Positions 11,122 through 23,878 of a DNA stretch of 64,000 bases are shown piece after piece (position 1 is the first letter of the stretch; every line of letters starts with the position of its first letter). Source of the DNA: Poa pratensis (taxonomy: Eukaryota; Streptophyta; Magnoliopsida; Poales; Poaceae). Where the stretch lies: positions 51,421,557-51,485,556 of the forward strand of contig CAMZMU010000040.1 in the NCBI GenBank assembly GCA_947311845.1, given 5' to 3'. The translations under genes and the position numbers were made by a program. The notes below the pieces were generated by a model. It searched no databases. It had not been told where the DNA came from and saw only the letters and a list, made by a program, of their open reading frames with translations.

Positions 11122-12618
11122 ATGAGTACCCCTGAGAACACTAAGTTGTGTGATTTCACTAGCACGAACAACAATGATTTCATTAGTACACCTATTGCTC
11201 CACCTGCTTCTAACGCAGAATTCTATGAAATTAAACCTGCACTTTTAAATCTTGTTATGAAAGAGCAATTCTCTGGTGTTAGTACTGATGATGCTGCTGC
11301 TCACCTTAATAATTTTGTTGAACTTTGTGAGATGCAAAAGTATAAGGATGTAGATGGTGATATTATTAAACTGAAACTTTTTCCTTTCTCTTTGAGAGGA
11401 CGTGCTAAAGAATGGTTGCTATCTTTGACTAGAAATAGTATTGATTCATGGACTAAATGCAAAGATGCTTTCATAGGAAAATATTATCCTCCTGCTAAGA
11501 TTATATCTTTGAGAAGTAGCATTATGAATTTCAAACAATTTGATAATGAGCATGTTGCTCAAGCTTGGGAGAGAATGAAATCATTGGTAAAGAATTGTCC
11601 CACCCATGGACTGACTGCTTGGATGATCATCCAAACCTTTTATGCAGGACTAAATTTTTCTTCAAGAAACCTATTGGATTCGGCCTCTGGAGGTACCTTT
11701 ATGTCCATCACTTTGGGTGCTGCAACAAAGCTTCTTGATGATATGATGATAAATTATTCTGAATGGCACACCGAAAGAGCTCCACAAGGTAAGAAGGTAA
11801 ATTCTGTTGAAGAAATCTCTTCCTTGAGTGATAAGATTGATACTATTATGTCTATGCTTACAAATAAAAATGCATGTTGATCCAAATAATGTTCCTTTAG
11901 CTTCTTTGGTTGCTCAAGAAGAGCATGTTGATGTGAACTTCATTAAAAATAATAACTTCAACAACAATGCTTATAGGAATAATTTTGGTAATAACAATTA
12001 TAAGCCCTATCCTTTTAATAGTGGCAATGGTTATGTTAATTCTTATGGTAATTCCTACAACAATAATAAGAGTGTACCCTCTGATCTTGAAGTCATGCTT
12101 AAGGATTTTATTAGTACACAAACTGCTTTCAATAAATCTGTTGAGGAAAAGTTTGGGAAAATTGATGTTCTTGCCTCTAAAGTTGATAGTCTTGCTCTTG
12201 ATGTTGATTTGTTAAAAATTAAAACTATGCCTCATGATGTTAAAGAGAGCAAAACTCTCAATGCTATACAAGTTAAAATTGATAATAATGTGAGGATGTT
12301 AGCTGATTTACATGCTAGGTGGGCAAGAGAGGATGAAATTGCTAAAAAGAATAGTATTGCTAGAGTTTATACTATTACTACTACTGAAAATGCTATAAAC
12401 TCAAGTGTTAACAAACCTCCTACTATCAATGGTAAAGTAATTGGTGTTGGCAATGTCTCTACTTCTGTTGCAAAACGTTTAAAATTGCCTGAAAACACTG
12501 AAACTGTTCCTGATAAAAGTGCTGAAATTTTTCGAGATGTGGGAGACAATGGTCCCATTACTTTGATAATAATGATTTTGATTTTGATGGTTGCAATATT
12601 TCTGAAGTAATTAAGTTC
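11122..12618 (+). pseudogene. Level 2 gag (frameshifted)
   Basis: ATG at 11122 opens a gag (MSTPENTKL) whose core includes LKLFPFSLRGRAKEWL and the typical GKYYPPAKI segment, as in Athila-lineage capsid proteins. The frame stops at 11878 after NKNAC and resumes one frame over (VDPNNVPLASLVAQEEHVD). It then has an Asn-rich stretch (NNNFNNNAYRNN) and a helical region with many charged residues. A second shift near 12600 leads into the protease frame. No zinc knuckle is evident, which is common in this group. Confidence 0.85.
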
Positions 12619-13212
12619 TTGCAAAAGCTAGCTAGAAGTCCTAATGCTAGTGCTATAAACATGGCTTTTACTAAACATATTACTAATGCTCTCATGCAAG
12701 TTAGGGAAGAGAAATTAAAACATGAAGCTTCTATCCCTAGGAAGTTAGAAGATGGTTGGGAGCCCATCATTAAAATGAAGGTGAATGATTTTGATTGCAA
12801 TGCTTTATGTGATCTTGGTGCTAGTATTTCTGTTATGCCTAAGAAACTCTATGATATGCTTGATTTAGCACCTTTGGAACACTGTTATTTGGATGTTCAC
12901 CTTGCTGATAATACTATAAAGAAACCTTTGGGGAGAGTTGATGATGTTTTTATAATGGTTAACAATAACCTTGTCCCCGTTGATTTTGTTGTTTTGGATA
13001 TTGAATGCAATGCTTCTTGTCCTATTGTTTTGGGAAGACCTTTTCTTAGAACTGTTGGTGCTATTATTGATATGAGAGAGGGGAATATTAAATATCAATT
13101 CCCACTCAAGAAAGGTATGGAACACTTCCCTAGAAAGAAGATGAAGTTACCTTTTGATTCTATTGTTAGAGCAAATTATTCTGTTGATGCTTCATCACTT
13201 GGAAACACTTGA
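12619..13212 (+). pseudogene. Level 2 retroviral-type aspartic protease
   Basis: The frame encodes an aspartic protease with ALCDLGASISVMPKKLYDML (DLGAS replacing the usual DTGAS, normal for Athila-like elements). It also has the second hydrophobic motif CPIVLGRPFLRT. The frame ends at 13210-13212, where RT would normally begin; no RT motif (YxDD) follows in any frame. The upstream gag continues into it through a frameshift. The functional polyprotein is therefore lost, and its absence of pol is ancestral to this subfamily or deletion-derived. Confidence 0.85.
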
Positions 13213-15502
13213 TTCTTACTTTCTGCGCCTAGCTGAAAGGCGTTAAAGAAAAGCGCTTATGGGAGACAACCCATTATTTTATTTCTGCAATTTTTCTTTT
13301 CTTTTTGAGTCAAGGAGTTGTTTACTTCTGTAACAATTCCTTTGTATCTTTATTTTATCGCATTGTTGTGCCAAGTATTGCCTCTAATAGGAAGATGATG
13401 CTAGATTTGGATTTCTGCGCAGGAACAGATTTCTGCTGTTCACCGTTTTATTCTGTAAAATCACAGAAAAATTATTTAAATCTGCAAATTTTTGTGCGTG
13501 ATCCTCAGATATGTACGCATCTTTCGTTAGTTTAAAGTTTTTCGATCTGAGCAACGTAAGTGCCTCGAAAAAATTCGTCTTTACGGACTGTTCTGTTTAG
13601 ACAGATTCTGTCTTTTATTTTTCGCATTCTCTCTTTTACTAGTGTTGAGTGGAATTCTTTTTTAGGGTGAAGAGCTTCACATAACATCAGTGGCAGTAGT
13701 TAATGTTAAAAGTAACGGTCATGTTTGTGTCCTTATAGAACATGTGAGTTTTTGATTGTGCACTAACCCTCTAATGAGAATTACTTGAGTTTGGTGTGGC
13801 GGAAGTTTTCAAGGGTCAAGAGAGAAGGATGATATAATGTGATCAAGAAGAGTGAAGAGCTTAAGCTTGGGGATGCTCCCATGGATCACCCCAGCATATT
13901 TCAAGAAGACTCAAGCGTCTAAGCTTGGGGATGCCCAAGGCATCCCCTTCTTCATCAGCAACTTATCAGGTCATCTCTAGTGAAACTATATTTTAATTCT
14001 TTCACATCATATGTGCTTTACTTGGAGCGTCTGTGTGCTTTTATTTTCAGTATTTTATTTTTCTTATGGTCAACTTGATTGGACCCAGCATTCTTGATTG
14101 GGAGAGAGACACGCTCCGCTTTTTCATATGAATACTCCTATTCTTCACTTATACTTGTTGAGTATTCTTATCTAGCTATTGCTATGCTTTTAGCTCCTGT
14201 TTTGCATGCATCTCTTATTCAGAGCTGTTAGTTCTTTTAAAGAAAGTACTCTCTTGCTTCACTTATAATTGTTTGGAGAGTTTATGTTGAAATAAATTGA
14301 TTGGTGTTTGGTTGGAACAGAAAATGTTGCATGTGGTAGATGGTATAATGGAAAAAGCTTACATATTCTTGTAGATCACTGTATTGGATAATTTGATACT
14401 TGTCAATTGTTTTGAGTTATCAAGTAGTTCATGTTTAAGCTTTTGTATCATGTAGTTAAAACCTATTAATGAAGAACTACCGTAAAGCTCGTTGAAATTT
14501 GGTTTGCATGATTGGTATCTCTAAGGTCTAGATATTTTCTAGTAAAAGGGTTTGGTTAACAAGGAAGACAGTGTAGAGTCTTATAATGCTTGCAATATGT
14601 TTTCATATAAGTCTTGCTGTGTCGGTTGATATCCTGTGTTTGCTTCAAATAACCTTGCTAGCCTAAACTCTGTACTGAGAGGGAATGCTTCTCGTGCATC
14701 CAAAACCTTGAGCCAAAATCCATGCCATCTGTGTCCACCATAACTACCTATATGTGGTATTTCCTTGCCATTCCAAGTAAATTTTTCATGTGCTACCTTT
14801 AAACTATTCAAACTTTATTACTCCTATTTTGTGTCAATGTTTACCAAGCTCATGAGGACGGGGTGGATGTCTTTATGTCAACTGTCAAACAGACTTTACC
14901 ACCGGACTAGCGGCATATACATCCGCTTATCCATTAATTTTGCAAAAAGAGCTGGCAAATGGGGTGCCCAGTCCCAATTAATTACAACTTTAACCGCTTA
15001 ATTCTCTTCACATTTTTGCCCTGATTTATCAGTCAAGCAATGACAAACAGTGAAATATCTGCATGTGTAAACAAAAAGAAAGAGGGATGATCTGCCTTGC
15101 TGGTAGAAATAACGTCCTTCATGGGAGCCGCTCTTAAAAGTCTGGTTGGCAGGGGTCATATTGTACTTTCCATTTTCTGATTCGTTGACAATTAACAAAC
15201 ACCTCTCAAAACTTATTTTTACTCTCTTATGATTTCAAAAACTTAAAAAGCTCTAGCACATGATTTAATCCCTGCTTCCCTCTGCGAAGGGCCTTTCTTT
15301 TACTTTTATGTTGAGTCAGTTTTCCTACTTCTTTCTATCTTAGAAGCAAACACTAGTGTCAACTTTGGTGCAACAATTTTTATATGCTTGTATATTGCAC
15401 TTATTATATTGCTTTGTGTTGACAAATATCCATGAGATATATATGTTGAAAGTTGAAAGCAATTGCTGAAGCTTAAATCTTCCTTTGTGTTGGTTAAATA
15501 CC
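13213..15502 (+). other. Level 2 long 3' non-coding internal region
   Basis: About 2.3 kb of AT-rich sequence with no sense ORF. The purine-rich phrase taagcttggggatgc occurs near 13862 and 13919 and again just before the right LTR at 29157. Duplicated polypurine-like tracts of this kind could serve as extra plus-strand priming sites (inference). It contains one antisense open frame (14581-14811), listed separately. Confidence 0.6.
14581..14811 (-). other. Antisense 76-codon open frame in level 2
   Basis: The minus strand encodes a protein-like stretch with KEIPHIGSYGGHRWHGFW and LFEANTGYQPTQQDLYENI, ending in a stop near 14581. Its composition (many W, G, H, E and Q residues) is unlike the surrounding AT-rich shadow frames. 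It may be a captured gene exon or an antisense accessory ORF. I do not recognise the family. Confidence 0.35.
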
Positions 15503-15977
15503 TGACGAGGTTATACTCTGCGGGTACCCCAGCTTAAGGGTACCTGGTGCACATAATGATGAAAGAAGCACAAAGATTAATCAAAGCCCACGAAGGAAGG
15601 CCTGAGACGAAGAGTGTTTTCCAAGTTAGATCAAGTTATAGTCGGTTAAAACTTTCCATACATGTAACCTTGGTCGGTTATGTTTCCCGAGACCCAGCCT
15701 CCTGTATAAAAAGGCTAAGAGGGTGATCGATCAAGGCAAGGAATCCATAGCCACCAAAACCTCGACGAGATCAGCAGCTCGCCGAACTCTTGTAACCCTC
15801 ATATTCATACCATAAACATAGACAAGCAGGAAGTAGGGGTTTTACCTCACTCGAGGGCCCTGAACCTGGGTAAATCCAGCTTGTCAGCCGTCGATTCCAC
15901 CGATACTACGCGTTCTCTACCACATAATCAACCCTAGGTATAGCAACCATGGGAATTGCCGAGGGCACACCTCGACA
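15503..15977 (+). repeat. Level 3a left LTR
   Basis: A 475-bp LTR matching 28406-28879. It contains a TATA-like tgtataaaaagg near 15703, about 275 bp before the LTR end, and is followed immediately by the primer site. Confidence 0.92.
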
Positions 15978-16191
15978 ATTGGCGCCGTCTGGGGAAGAGT
16001 AGTATTGGGCTCACGGTTTCGCCGGTTTCATCATCAAGCGGCCACCCGCCGATCGCATCTGCACAAGGTAACTCGCCTACTACATCATCAAAAAGCAAAT
16101 CACCGACCACCGTGCAAACGGCAACTAGCCGGCAAAATCTACCATCATCGATTCAAAAAGCGATCACTCGCCAAAATCTCCAAGGAGGCTC

Positions 16192-19100
16192 ATGCCGCAC
16201 TCGATGGAGGCTCAACAAGCCTTTGCCGGACTCGAATCAGGTTTGGATATTACGGTTGGAAAATTTAACTTCTTTGTCGATAAAGATGGTGTGCAGGACC
16301 TATTAGACCCACTCGACACAGAGGCAATCAACAATGCTTCGGCTGCAACACCATCCATCTTGGGCGCGACATCGTCACAGATCGTCCCGATCCAATCGCC
16401 AAGCGACTCTGCAACATCCATGACCTCGCAAGAGTTCCGTGACGAGGTGGCAAAAAGATTTGGAAGAAGCGAGATCGAATCTGCTACCGCCCAAAAACTC
16501 AATCGAGTCACTCGACAACATCGTCGACTGCAACGACGTCGCGGGGAACAAGGAGAACACAGATGACAACATATACCTCGCCGATCTCAACGGCCCAGAA
16601 ATCCGTGCCAGCCACGAGATATTCACCTGCGACGCAGATAGCCTGGACAAAGCACTCGAAGATCAACTCGATTGCGGCAGAAACCCCAAAAGCAAAGCAA
16701 CTCCAACATGAGCCTGGATGACGACGCCGAATCCATAATGCGCATTAGCAGCACATGGAGAAGATCGGGTGGTACCGTATCAGGTGTACACCGCGAGTAC
16801 AGCAGAAACATCAGCAGCCGCAACATGCCGTCGACCTACAGAATACCCTTGCACAGTCACCATGCCAGACGGAACAACCACGCTGACCATCACCGCAGAG
16901 ATGGCGGAAAAAGTGAGCAAAGTAATCGAAAGCTGCACAATGCTACCAGCAAACGCAACTCCGGAAGAGGTATTGACCTTACAATACTTCCAGTGGCAAG
17001 AATCGATACGGTTGAAGAACTACCGAGCAGTACTCGAAGAACGCAAAAAGCAAGCCAGCATATCGAGTGCTCGGCGAAGAGCATTGTCTACGAGTTCAAC
17101 GGGCAGAAACGACCCCGCGAATAGGTCACGATTCATCAACCTCGGAGACGCAGATCGTGCAGCGGTCACTCGAACCTAAACCCAGCCTTTATGGCAGTCG
17201 ACGCGGAAGGAGTCCCCATACCTACTGAGCCAGCCGGGGCGCTGATGACGCTAGGCACCTACCTCAGAACAATCGAACCTCCTGCAGGAGACCCAAAGAG
17301 GGATCAGCACCTCCAACTGTACAAACAACTGGCAATAGCAGCACAAGCCATACAGCATCCACAAGCAACTCCAAGGAGAGATACAGATCGGGACCGTCGC
17401 AGTCGAAGCCCTCGGGGAAGGAGCAGTCGAAAAAGCTCACGCCGTCATCGTTCCAGCAGGAGCCACTCGAGGAGGTCATACAGCAACAGCTCAGACTCGG
17501 AAGCAGAAATCGGGCCATGTGGAGCGCTATGCTTCACTCGACGGATCCGGGAGGCTCGTATGCCCAAGAAGTTTTCGCTAGCTACCACGCCAAAGTTCAA
17601 CTGCAAACAAGAGCCATCAGGCTGGCTAGAAGATTACAGGCTGGCAGTCGGATGTCAGCGCGGCCCACCACAGCTATGCAGTACATACAACTCATGATGG
17701 AAGGAACAGCTCGCGATTGGCTCAAATCGCTACCCGAATCATACTACGATTCGTGGGAGCACTTCAAAGGTGATTTCATCAAATACTTCGAGCCTCTATG
17801 TGAGCGCCCCAAAACTTTCGAGGAGCTCCGGACCTGCAAGCAAAAGTCAGATGAATCTCTGAGATCGTACATACGGCGGTGGACCACCATCCGTAACTCA
17901 GTAGGCAACGTATCAGAAGATAGGGCAATCGACGCCTTCAAAAACGGACTCTGGAGAGAAGACTTCAAAGAAACACTTGGTCGAGAAGATCCAAAGACAA
18001 TGGCGGCACTCATGGTACTCGCAACAAAGTGGGCAGACGGAGAAGACTCCGTACGAGGCACTCGACCCGTACCCTCACATGAAAATCACGAGGGTGGCAG
18101 TCGAGACCGCAGAGATAGCTACAGAGATGATCGAAGGCGCAAACGCAAGAATCGTTATCACGACGATGACCATCCAAACTTCATCGCAGCAGGCTTTGTC
18201 CAGTCAAGGGACAGCCGGACCAAACTGACAGACGACCCGACGATCATCGTGATAATCGAGATCATCGTACGGACGACCGCCGAGGTAATCGAGACCATCG
18301 CACAGACGATCGACGTGACAGTCGAGACCACAGACGCGACGACCGCGATAGCTACAGAAGGCCAGAGTGGCGCAGGCGAGCAGACAAAGATCCTGAGCGC
18401 TCAATCGAAGAAAGGATGGACGATTATTGCAGGTTCCATCTTTACAAAGGGGACGATGGTAAGCTTCGCTCTAACCACTCGCTGAGAAATTGCAGGGAAT
18501 TCGATCAACTTGCGATTGAACATATACTGCGACTGCAAAGAGATGGACGTGCACCTCCTCAACTGCAGATTCCATCGACTACATCACAAGCACAGCCTGT
18601 TCAGGCATATCCAGCACCGCAACAAGTACAACAAGCACAGGTATATTCCATACCACCGCAAACACAGCCTACTCAGGTGTATACTGCACCAACACCAGCG
18701 CAACCGACGCCAGTATACATGGTGCCAGCACAACCCGTTACGGGAACACAAATGGCAGCAGCCGTGCACCAGATGCAGCAAGGAGATGAACAAAAATATC
18801 CCGTAACTCGCGGGCAGATGAACATGATCCAGCGAGGACGTCCCTCCAATAGAGAGCAAAAATTACACACTCGACACGTCAATATGGCGGTCATGGCACC
18901 CCCAGCTATCACAATTTTTTGAAAGGATCAGAAACTCCGATTGTCTTCAATCGAGAGGACCATCCACCCGCAGTATATCGACCAGGGCATGCAGCCTTGG
19001 TACTCGACGCCCAAATCGGAGGCTACGCCATGACCAAGGTCTTCATGGACGGAGGTAGCGGCCTCAACATAATCTTTGCAGATACGCTACGTAGAATGAA

Positions 19101-19566
19101 CAAATCAGTCGAAAATCTGCCAAAGTCCGCAAGTACCTTCCACGGCATCGTCCCAGGCAAAGCAGTGCTCCCAGAAGGCACCATACAACTCGATGTTACG
19201 TTTGGAGATCCTACTCACTTCAGAACCGAGTCGATTGAGTTCGAAGTGGTCGATTGGAAGTCACAATACCATGCAATACTTGGGCGCCCCACTTTCGCTC
19301 GATTCATGGCCGTCCCACACTACGCCTACCTCAAGCTCAAAATGCCAGGACCAAAAGGAGTCATCACGATCAACGGGAACTTTCAAAGGTCAGATTCATG
19401 TGACCGTGACTTCAGCAAAATCTCAGAGATGTACGGGATGGAGCAATCACTCGCCGAGCTTGAGGTCTCCAATGACCGTACACCTCTACCAGAAAGCAAG
19501 AAAATGGCAATCGACAGAGGGCTCAAGGTCATCAACGACGCGATGAAGCACAAGGGGCACGACTGA
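16192..19566 (+). pseudogene. Level 3a gag and protease (several frameshifts)
   Basis: A chain of frames encodes a Tat-type gag. An N-terminal region (16192-17180) is broken at least twice, then comes a linker with an RS-rich stretch (SRSPRGRSSRKSSRRHRSS). The retrotransposon gag domain follows in 17517-18485 (MEGTARDWLKSLPESYYDSW; AFKNGLWREDFKETLG). A Cys/His segment comes next (CRFHLYKGDDGKLRSNHSLR; 18416-18922). The protease is in 18919-19566 with active site MDGGSGLNIIF and the motif AILGRPTFARF. Each junction needs a frame change, so this copy cannot make the polyprotein. Confidence 0.82.
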
Positions 19567-19819
19567 ACCTTCAGAGACGGTCAACATGTCGTCAAGTCAC
19601 ACTAGTACATAGAGGGGCGCATCTGCGTCAGTTCTATGCATAGATATGTAATAAGCGCATAATGTCGGAAGAACCAGCAGGTTTCAGACGCACTCTTTTC
19701 CCTTACCAGGGTACCTAAGGGGACTGGAAGGTTTTTAATGAGGCGGCTTGCTGGTCGAACACATATTTCGAATAAAGATACATGTTCCTCCATATTCCTC
19801 ATATATGCCTTTTATTGTT

Positions 19820-20035
19820 TACCCCACTCAAACACTCGGGGGCTCGAGCATAAAACCCAAGCCCCACTCGATATACTCGGGGGCTGGGTCAAGCATAAAA
19901 ACTCAAAAACCCCACTCGATATACTCGGGGGCTGGGTCAAGCAAAAAACTCAAAAACCCCACTCGATATACTCGAGGGCTGTTAAAAAGAAAAAACTCAA
20001 AAATCCCACTCGATAGACTCGGGGGCTGTCACAAA
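19820..20035. repeat. Tandem ~47-bp repeats, about four copies
   Basis: Units with cactcgatatactcgggggct and aactcaaaaacc recur at about 19862, 19910, 19957 and 20004, with a degenerate copy before them. The array separates the sense protease from the convergent antisense gene. It may act as the 3' end region of both transcripts (inference). Confidence 0.75.
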
Positions 20036-22960
20036 TATACGCATATAAATATTTCGCCACAAATACAAGAGTACATATTTACATTCGGAGAATGCCCCGA
20101 TTATTCAAAAAGTTTACAAGTTAAGAATCTGGCTCATCCTTTATATCCAGTACAGGACCAAAAAGCTGCTCCTTGCAGCAATCGATGAGTTCCTCAGCAG
20201 CAGAGCGTGTCTCGATCAAATGTGATTGGGATACAAGTGTGCCAATTGCAGGAGGTCGAATCGCAAAATTTGGCTTACGGCTGCGGATGTAAGCCATAGT
20301 GGCGTTGGACCCAAGAATAGCAAGCTGCATCAAAGACTCTTTGACTGAGTCCGTCACTCGAAAGATATCAATCAAAGGAAACAACCCTTGAGGTTGAGGC
20401 CCTGACGGGAAAAGCGCAATTTAGGCGAGTGAAGATACGCCTGCACATCTCGAGCACTTGGGCGTTTCGCCATACTCGATCCTTCAAAGTAGCAAGTGTG
20501 CGAGCGTGCACCTTGTCCAAATAAAAATGCTGCCTGCCAGTAGTTGGTACATCAACAGCATTATCGAGGAGTCGATTGACCCTCCTACCTTCCTGCTGGG
20601 CATCAGGCACAAAACCTGCAAAAGGCCAAAGTTATTGGTCCAAAGCATAATGCAAACAAATGAAAACTTTTAAGCAAAAATGGTGTCATAAACTCACTCG
20701 AGTTGCCTGTTTATGTGGTCCATCTCGCCAAGAACATATTCCTCGCGTTGGGTAGCAAAACTTGGCTTGGAACGCAGCAGCTCCAACTCAGATCGAGTGT
20801 TTTTGAGTTCTTGCTCTAGTTCACTCACTCGATTCTTCGCAAGAGCGAGTGCCCTCGTGTCATCCCTTGCTCGACCAGATGTTCGAGTACGAGAAGGAGA
20901 AGGTCCACCAGACTCGCATTCTTGTGGCTGGTTCATAAAACGCAACATTCAGAAGCCCAGACACACGAAGTTGCAAAATTCAGGTGATTCAGCAAATTTC
21001 ATTCAAGCAAAAGCACCCAAAAGTATATACTAGCATAAACATAAGTAGCAAAAGCATACATGCCAGGTTCGAGTAATCAAATTACAGAGTAAAAGTTCCT
21101 AGGCCTGCGAGATGGATTCTGCCCTACTTTTACGCGACTGAGCCCTAACAGCTTCAGCCCGGCGCTCCATAGTCTGGACGCAGATTTCGCTCAGACGCGT
21201 AGCTGGCTCGGTTACACCCCTGAATGATAGCGGCCTTCCATCAGGCTTTTTCGGGTAGTCCGATAAAGCACTGTCGAAATCGGCCTCTACACCATTGCCT
21301 AACAAAAGCCTGAGGGTGTACTCCGAGCCGCGTACCGTGAGTTCGCGGGCAAAATCCGCCACAATCGACGATCTTTCGCCAAAAGCTGCAGCAAGTCCTT
21401 CGCAGTCGAAGGAGCGGCGGCTGTAGGACACATCCCCGCGTGCAAATTGCTAAGGGTACTGGTCATGGTAGCCAGATCGCCTTTGGTCTTGGACAGCACA
21501 GACTCGAGTTCCATTATTGCATCATCGAGTGACAATGAGTCACTCGATGGCTTAGTGGAAGCCGAGGCGCCTTCGGAACCTTCAAAATTCAGAAAGCAGA
21601 AGCCATGAGCAAAAGCTACTAAAATAACCAGAGAACTACTACTCAAAAGACAGTGCATTCACCTTTGGCAGCACGGGCTATACTCGACAGACGTGCAGTA
21701 AGCTCCTTATCGCGGCGAGTGGTGGCGTCCTGAGCATCAGCAAGTGCTTTCTTCGATTCAGATTGCTGGGTAGAGAGCTGGTCTGCAAGTCCTTCACCTG
21801 TTTCTCCAGGTCCCTCACACGCTCCTCAGCAGATTTTTTATCTTCTGTGGAGTTCACAAACATTCCGATTAATGTCATAACTTCAAAAGAAGGAAATAGT
21901 TTTAGCAAAAAACGCTTACGCGCAAGCTCAGTCGAAGTTGACCGCAGGGAGTCCCTCTCTTGCTCCACCCGAACAAAGGACTGAACCCAAGGGTTAATGG
22001 CGGCATACATAGGCTGAAACAGAGTATGCATGTTATCATCGCGTGCAGAAGAAACAAAATTTTCGAATATAAGTAAGGACAGAAGCACTCACGTGATCAG
22101 TCCAAGAGGAAGGCTTGGAGGAGGAAGCCACGGCATCCGCGATTGGGGCAGTTTTCTCCTTGTTCAAATCAGCAGCCATCAGCTCAGTGCATCCTTGGCC
22201 GCTTCAATAATAGTGCCTTGTGCTGCTTCTGGAGGGATGGATGGCTGCGCCACAATCGACGTATCCGCGACTGGAGGTGGAGATGGCGATTTGCCACTGG
22301 TATCATAAAGCAAAAATACATCCAATCAAAAAAAAAACCATAAAGACGCGGCCCCAAATAAAGGAATAGACCATAAAGCAAACCTTGGCTCATCTTCTTC
22401 ATCGGAATCAGGTTCGTCACCTAGGGAGAACACACCTAGTCGAGAGGTGTTACTCGAAGTTGCAGGAGGACGAGAAGCCAGAGTGGAGACAGTCAGAGGA
22501 TGGCTTTTAGCAGGAGAAGGGATACCCGAATTACCGGTATCCCCTTGCTCATCCTCTGAACTCGAAGACTCCGGAAGAACCAAACGCTGGCGTTTAGGCT
22601 TGCGACACTAGTACAGAACGACACATCCGATACCCCTCTATGGAAACGGCACGAGTTAGGCGACGGAGAATCGCGCTTTCCGCGTGAGAAAACCCGCCCC
22701 GCCAGGCAAGCTGGCCCGCGTCCCGCCTTCATAGGCAACGGTCGCGAATTATTAACCGTTGCCGATATGTTGGTAACGGAGTTTCTTTCGACTCCGTTTG
22801 CGATATGTTCTTCAATGGCATCGGACATTTGTATACAACCGTTGGCGAGGTTGCTTATATAAAATTCCTTTTTTAGCACTATCTTGGATATTATAAAAGA
22901 CTGTCGATTCGCCCTTGTTCCTCCGCTCCAGCTTGTTTTTACTCCGCACTCGTGTCCTCC

Positions 22961-23557
22961 ATGGCCAAGAGCATGAGCTCGTCGGGGAGATCGAATGCGT
23001 CCTCCTCCTGCGCCGCCGGGGCCGGGTCAGATCTGCCGCTTGTGAAGTGCGTTTGCTGCCGCTGTCGGAACGCGATTCGTCGAGTGTCGCGTTCGGATCT
23101 GAACCCAGGCCGGATCTACTTCAAGTGTCCAAATCACAGGGTTAGTTCGACGCTTTGACCAGTTTTGATTGATTCTATTCTATGTGTGATGCTGATTTGC
23201 CTCTGGATTCGATTTACCATTTGGCAGGGGAGGGGCGAAGAGTATTCTGGGAGCTGTGATTATTTTTTTTGGATTGAAAATTATGTTGAGATGCTGCTTG
23301 CTAATGGCGTCGAAGTGGAAGCTGCAGAGCTGGAAAATGTAGCCTTGATAGTCAAGAAGGCGAACATGGAGATGAAGCCGCACACTGCAGCAGCTCTAGC
23401 TGGTTTGGCATGGAGCCCAACAAACACTTCGACTAAATCTGACCATGTTGTTGTTGTGCGCAAGGAGCGGCATAAAGGAACAGAAATAGCTCAGTTAAAT
23501 GTTCTTGTGAGCATTGCTAGAATGATTTTGTGTGTTTGTGTGCTGTTGTTAGTGTGA
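22961..23557 (+). CDS. GRF-type zinc-finger protein with C-terminal membrane segment
   Basis: Two exons, 22961-23140 and 23228-23557, join in phase 0 across an 87-bp intron (CACAGG|GTTAGT ... TTGGCAG|GGGAGG) to give a 169-residue protein. Exon 1 holds a Cys-rich start (KCVCCRCRNAIRRVS) and NPGRIYFKCPNHR. Exon 2 adds GSCDYFFWIENYVEML, completing the GRF finger (NPGR...F.C...C..F.W) only after splicing. The C-terminus (SIARMILCVCVLLLV) looks like a membrane anchor. GRF fingers bind nucleic acid in other proteins, and small plant versions of this layout are common but uncharacterised. It lies entirely inside the CACTA element with its own upstream region, so it is either captured or an accessory transposon gene. 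Confidence 0.8.
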
Positions 23558-23878
23558 ACTTGTATGCAGCAATGAAAATCAGTAGAATGTATTAGGTTCG
23601 TATGCAGCTATGCAAATCAGTACAATGTCTTAGGTTTGTATGCACTTTGAAAATCACTAGAATGTATTATGTTCGTATGCAGCTACGGAAATCAGTAGCA
23701 CATAGTAGTTGTGAACTTGTATCCAATGGAAACGGTTATATAAAATGTCCGTTGCCAATTGGGTGCCTATAAATGTACTGGCGAAGCAAGCCCCATCAGT
23801 CTCATTCTCAATCCCTCACTGCCCATCTTTCAACCCTAGCCGCCGCACATTGTAGCTTTTTACTCTCCTCACTCTCTC

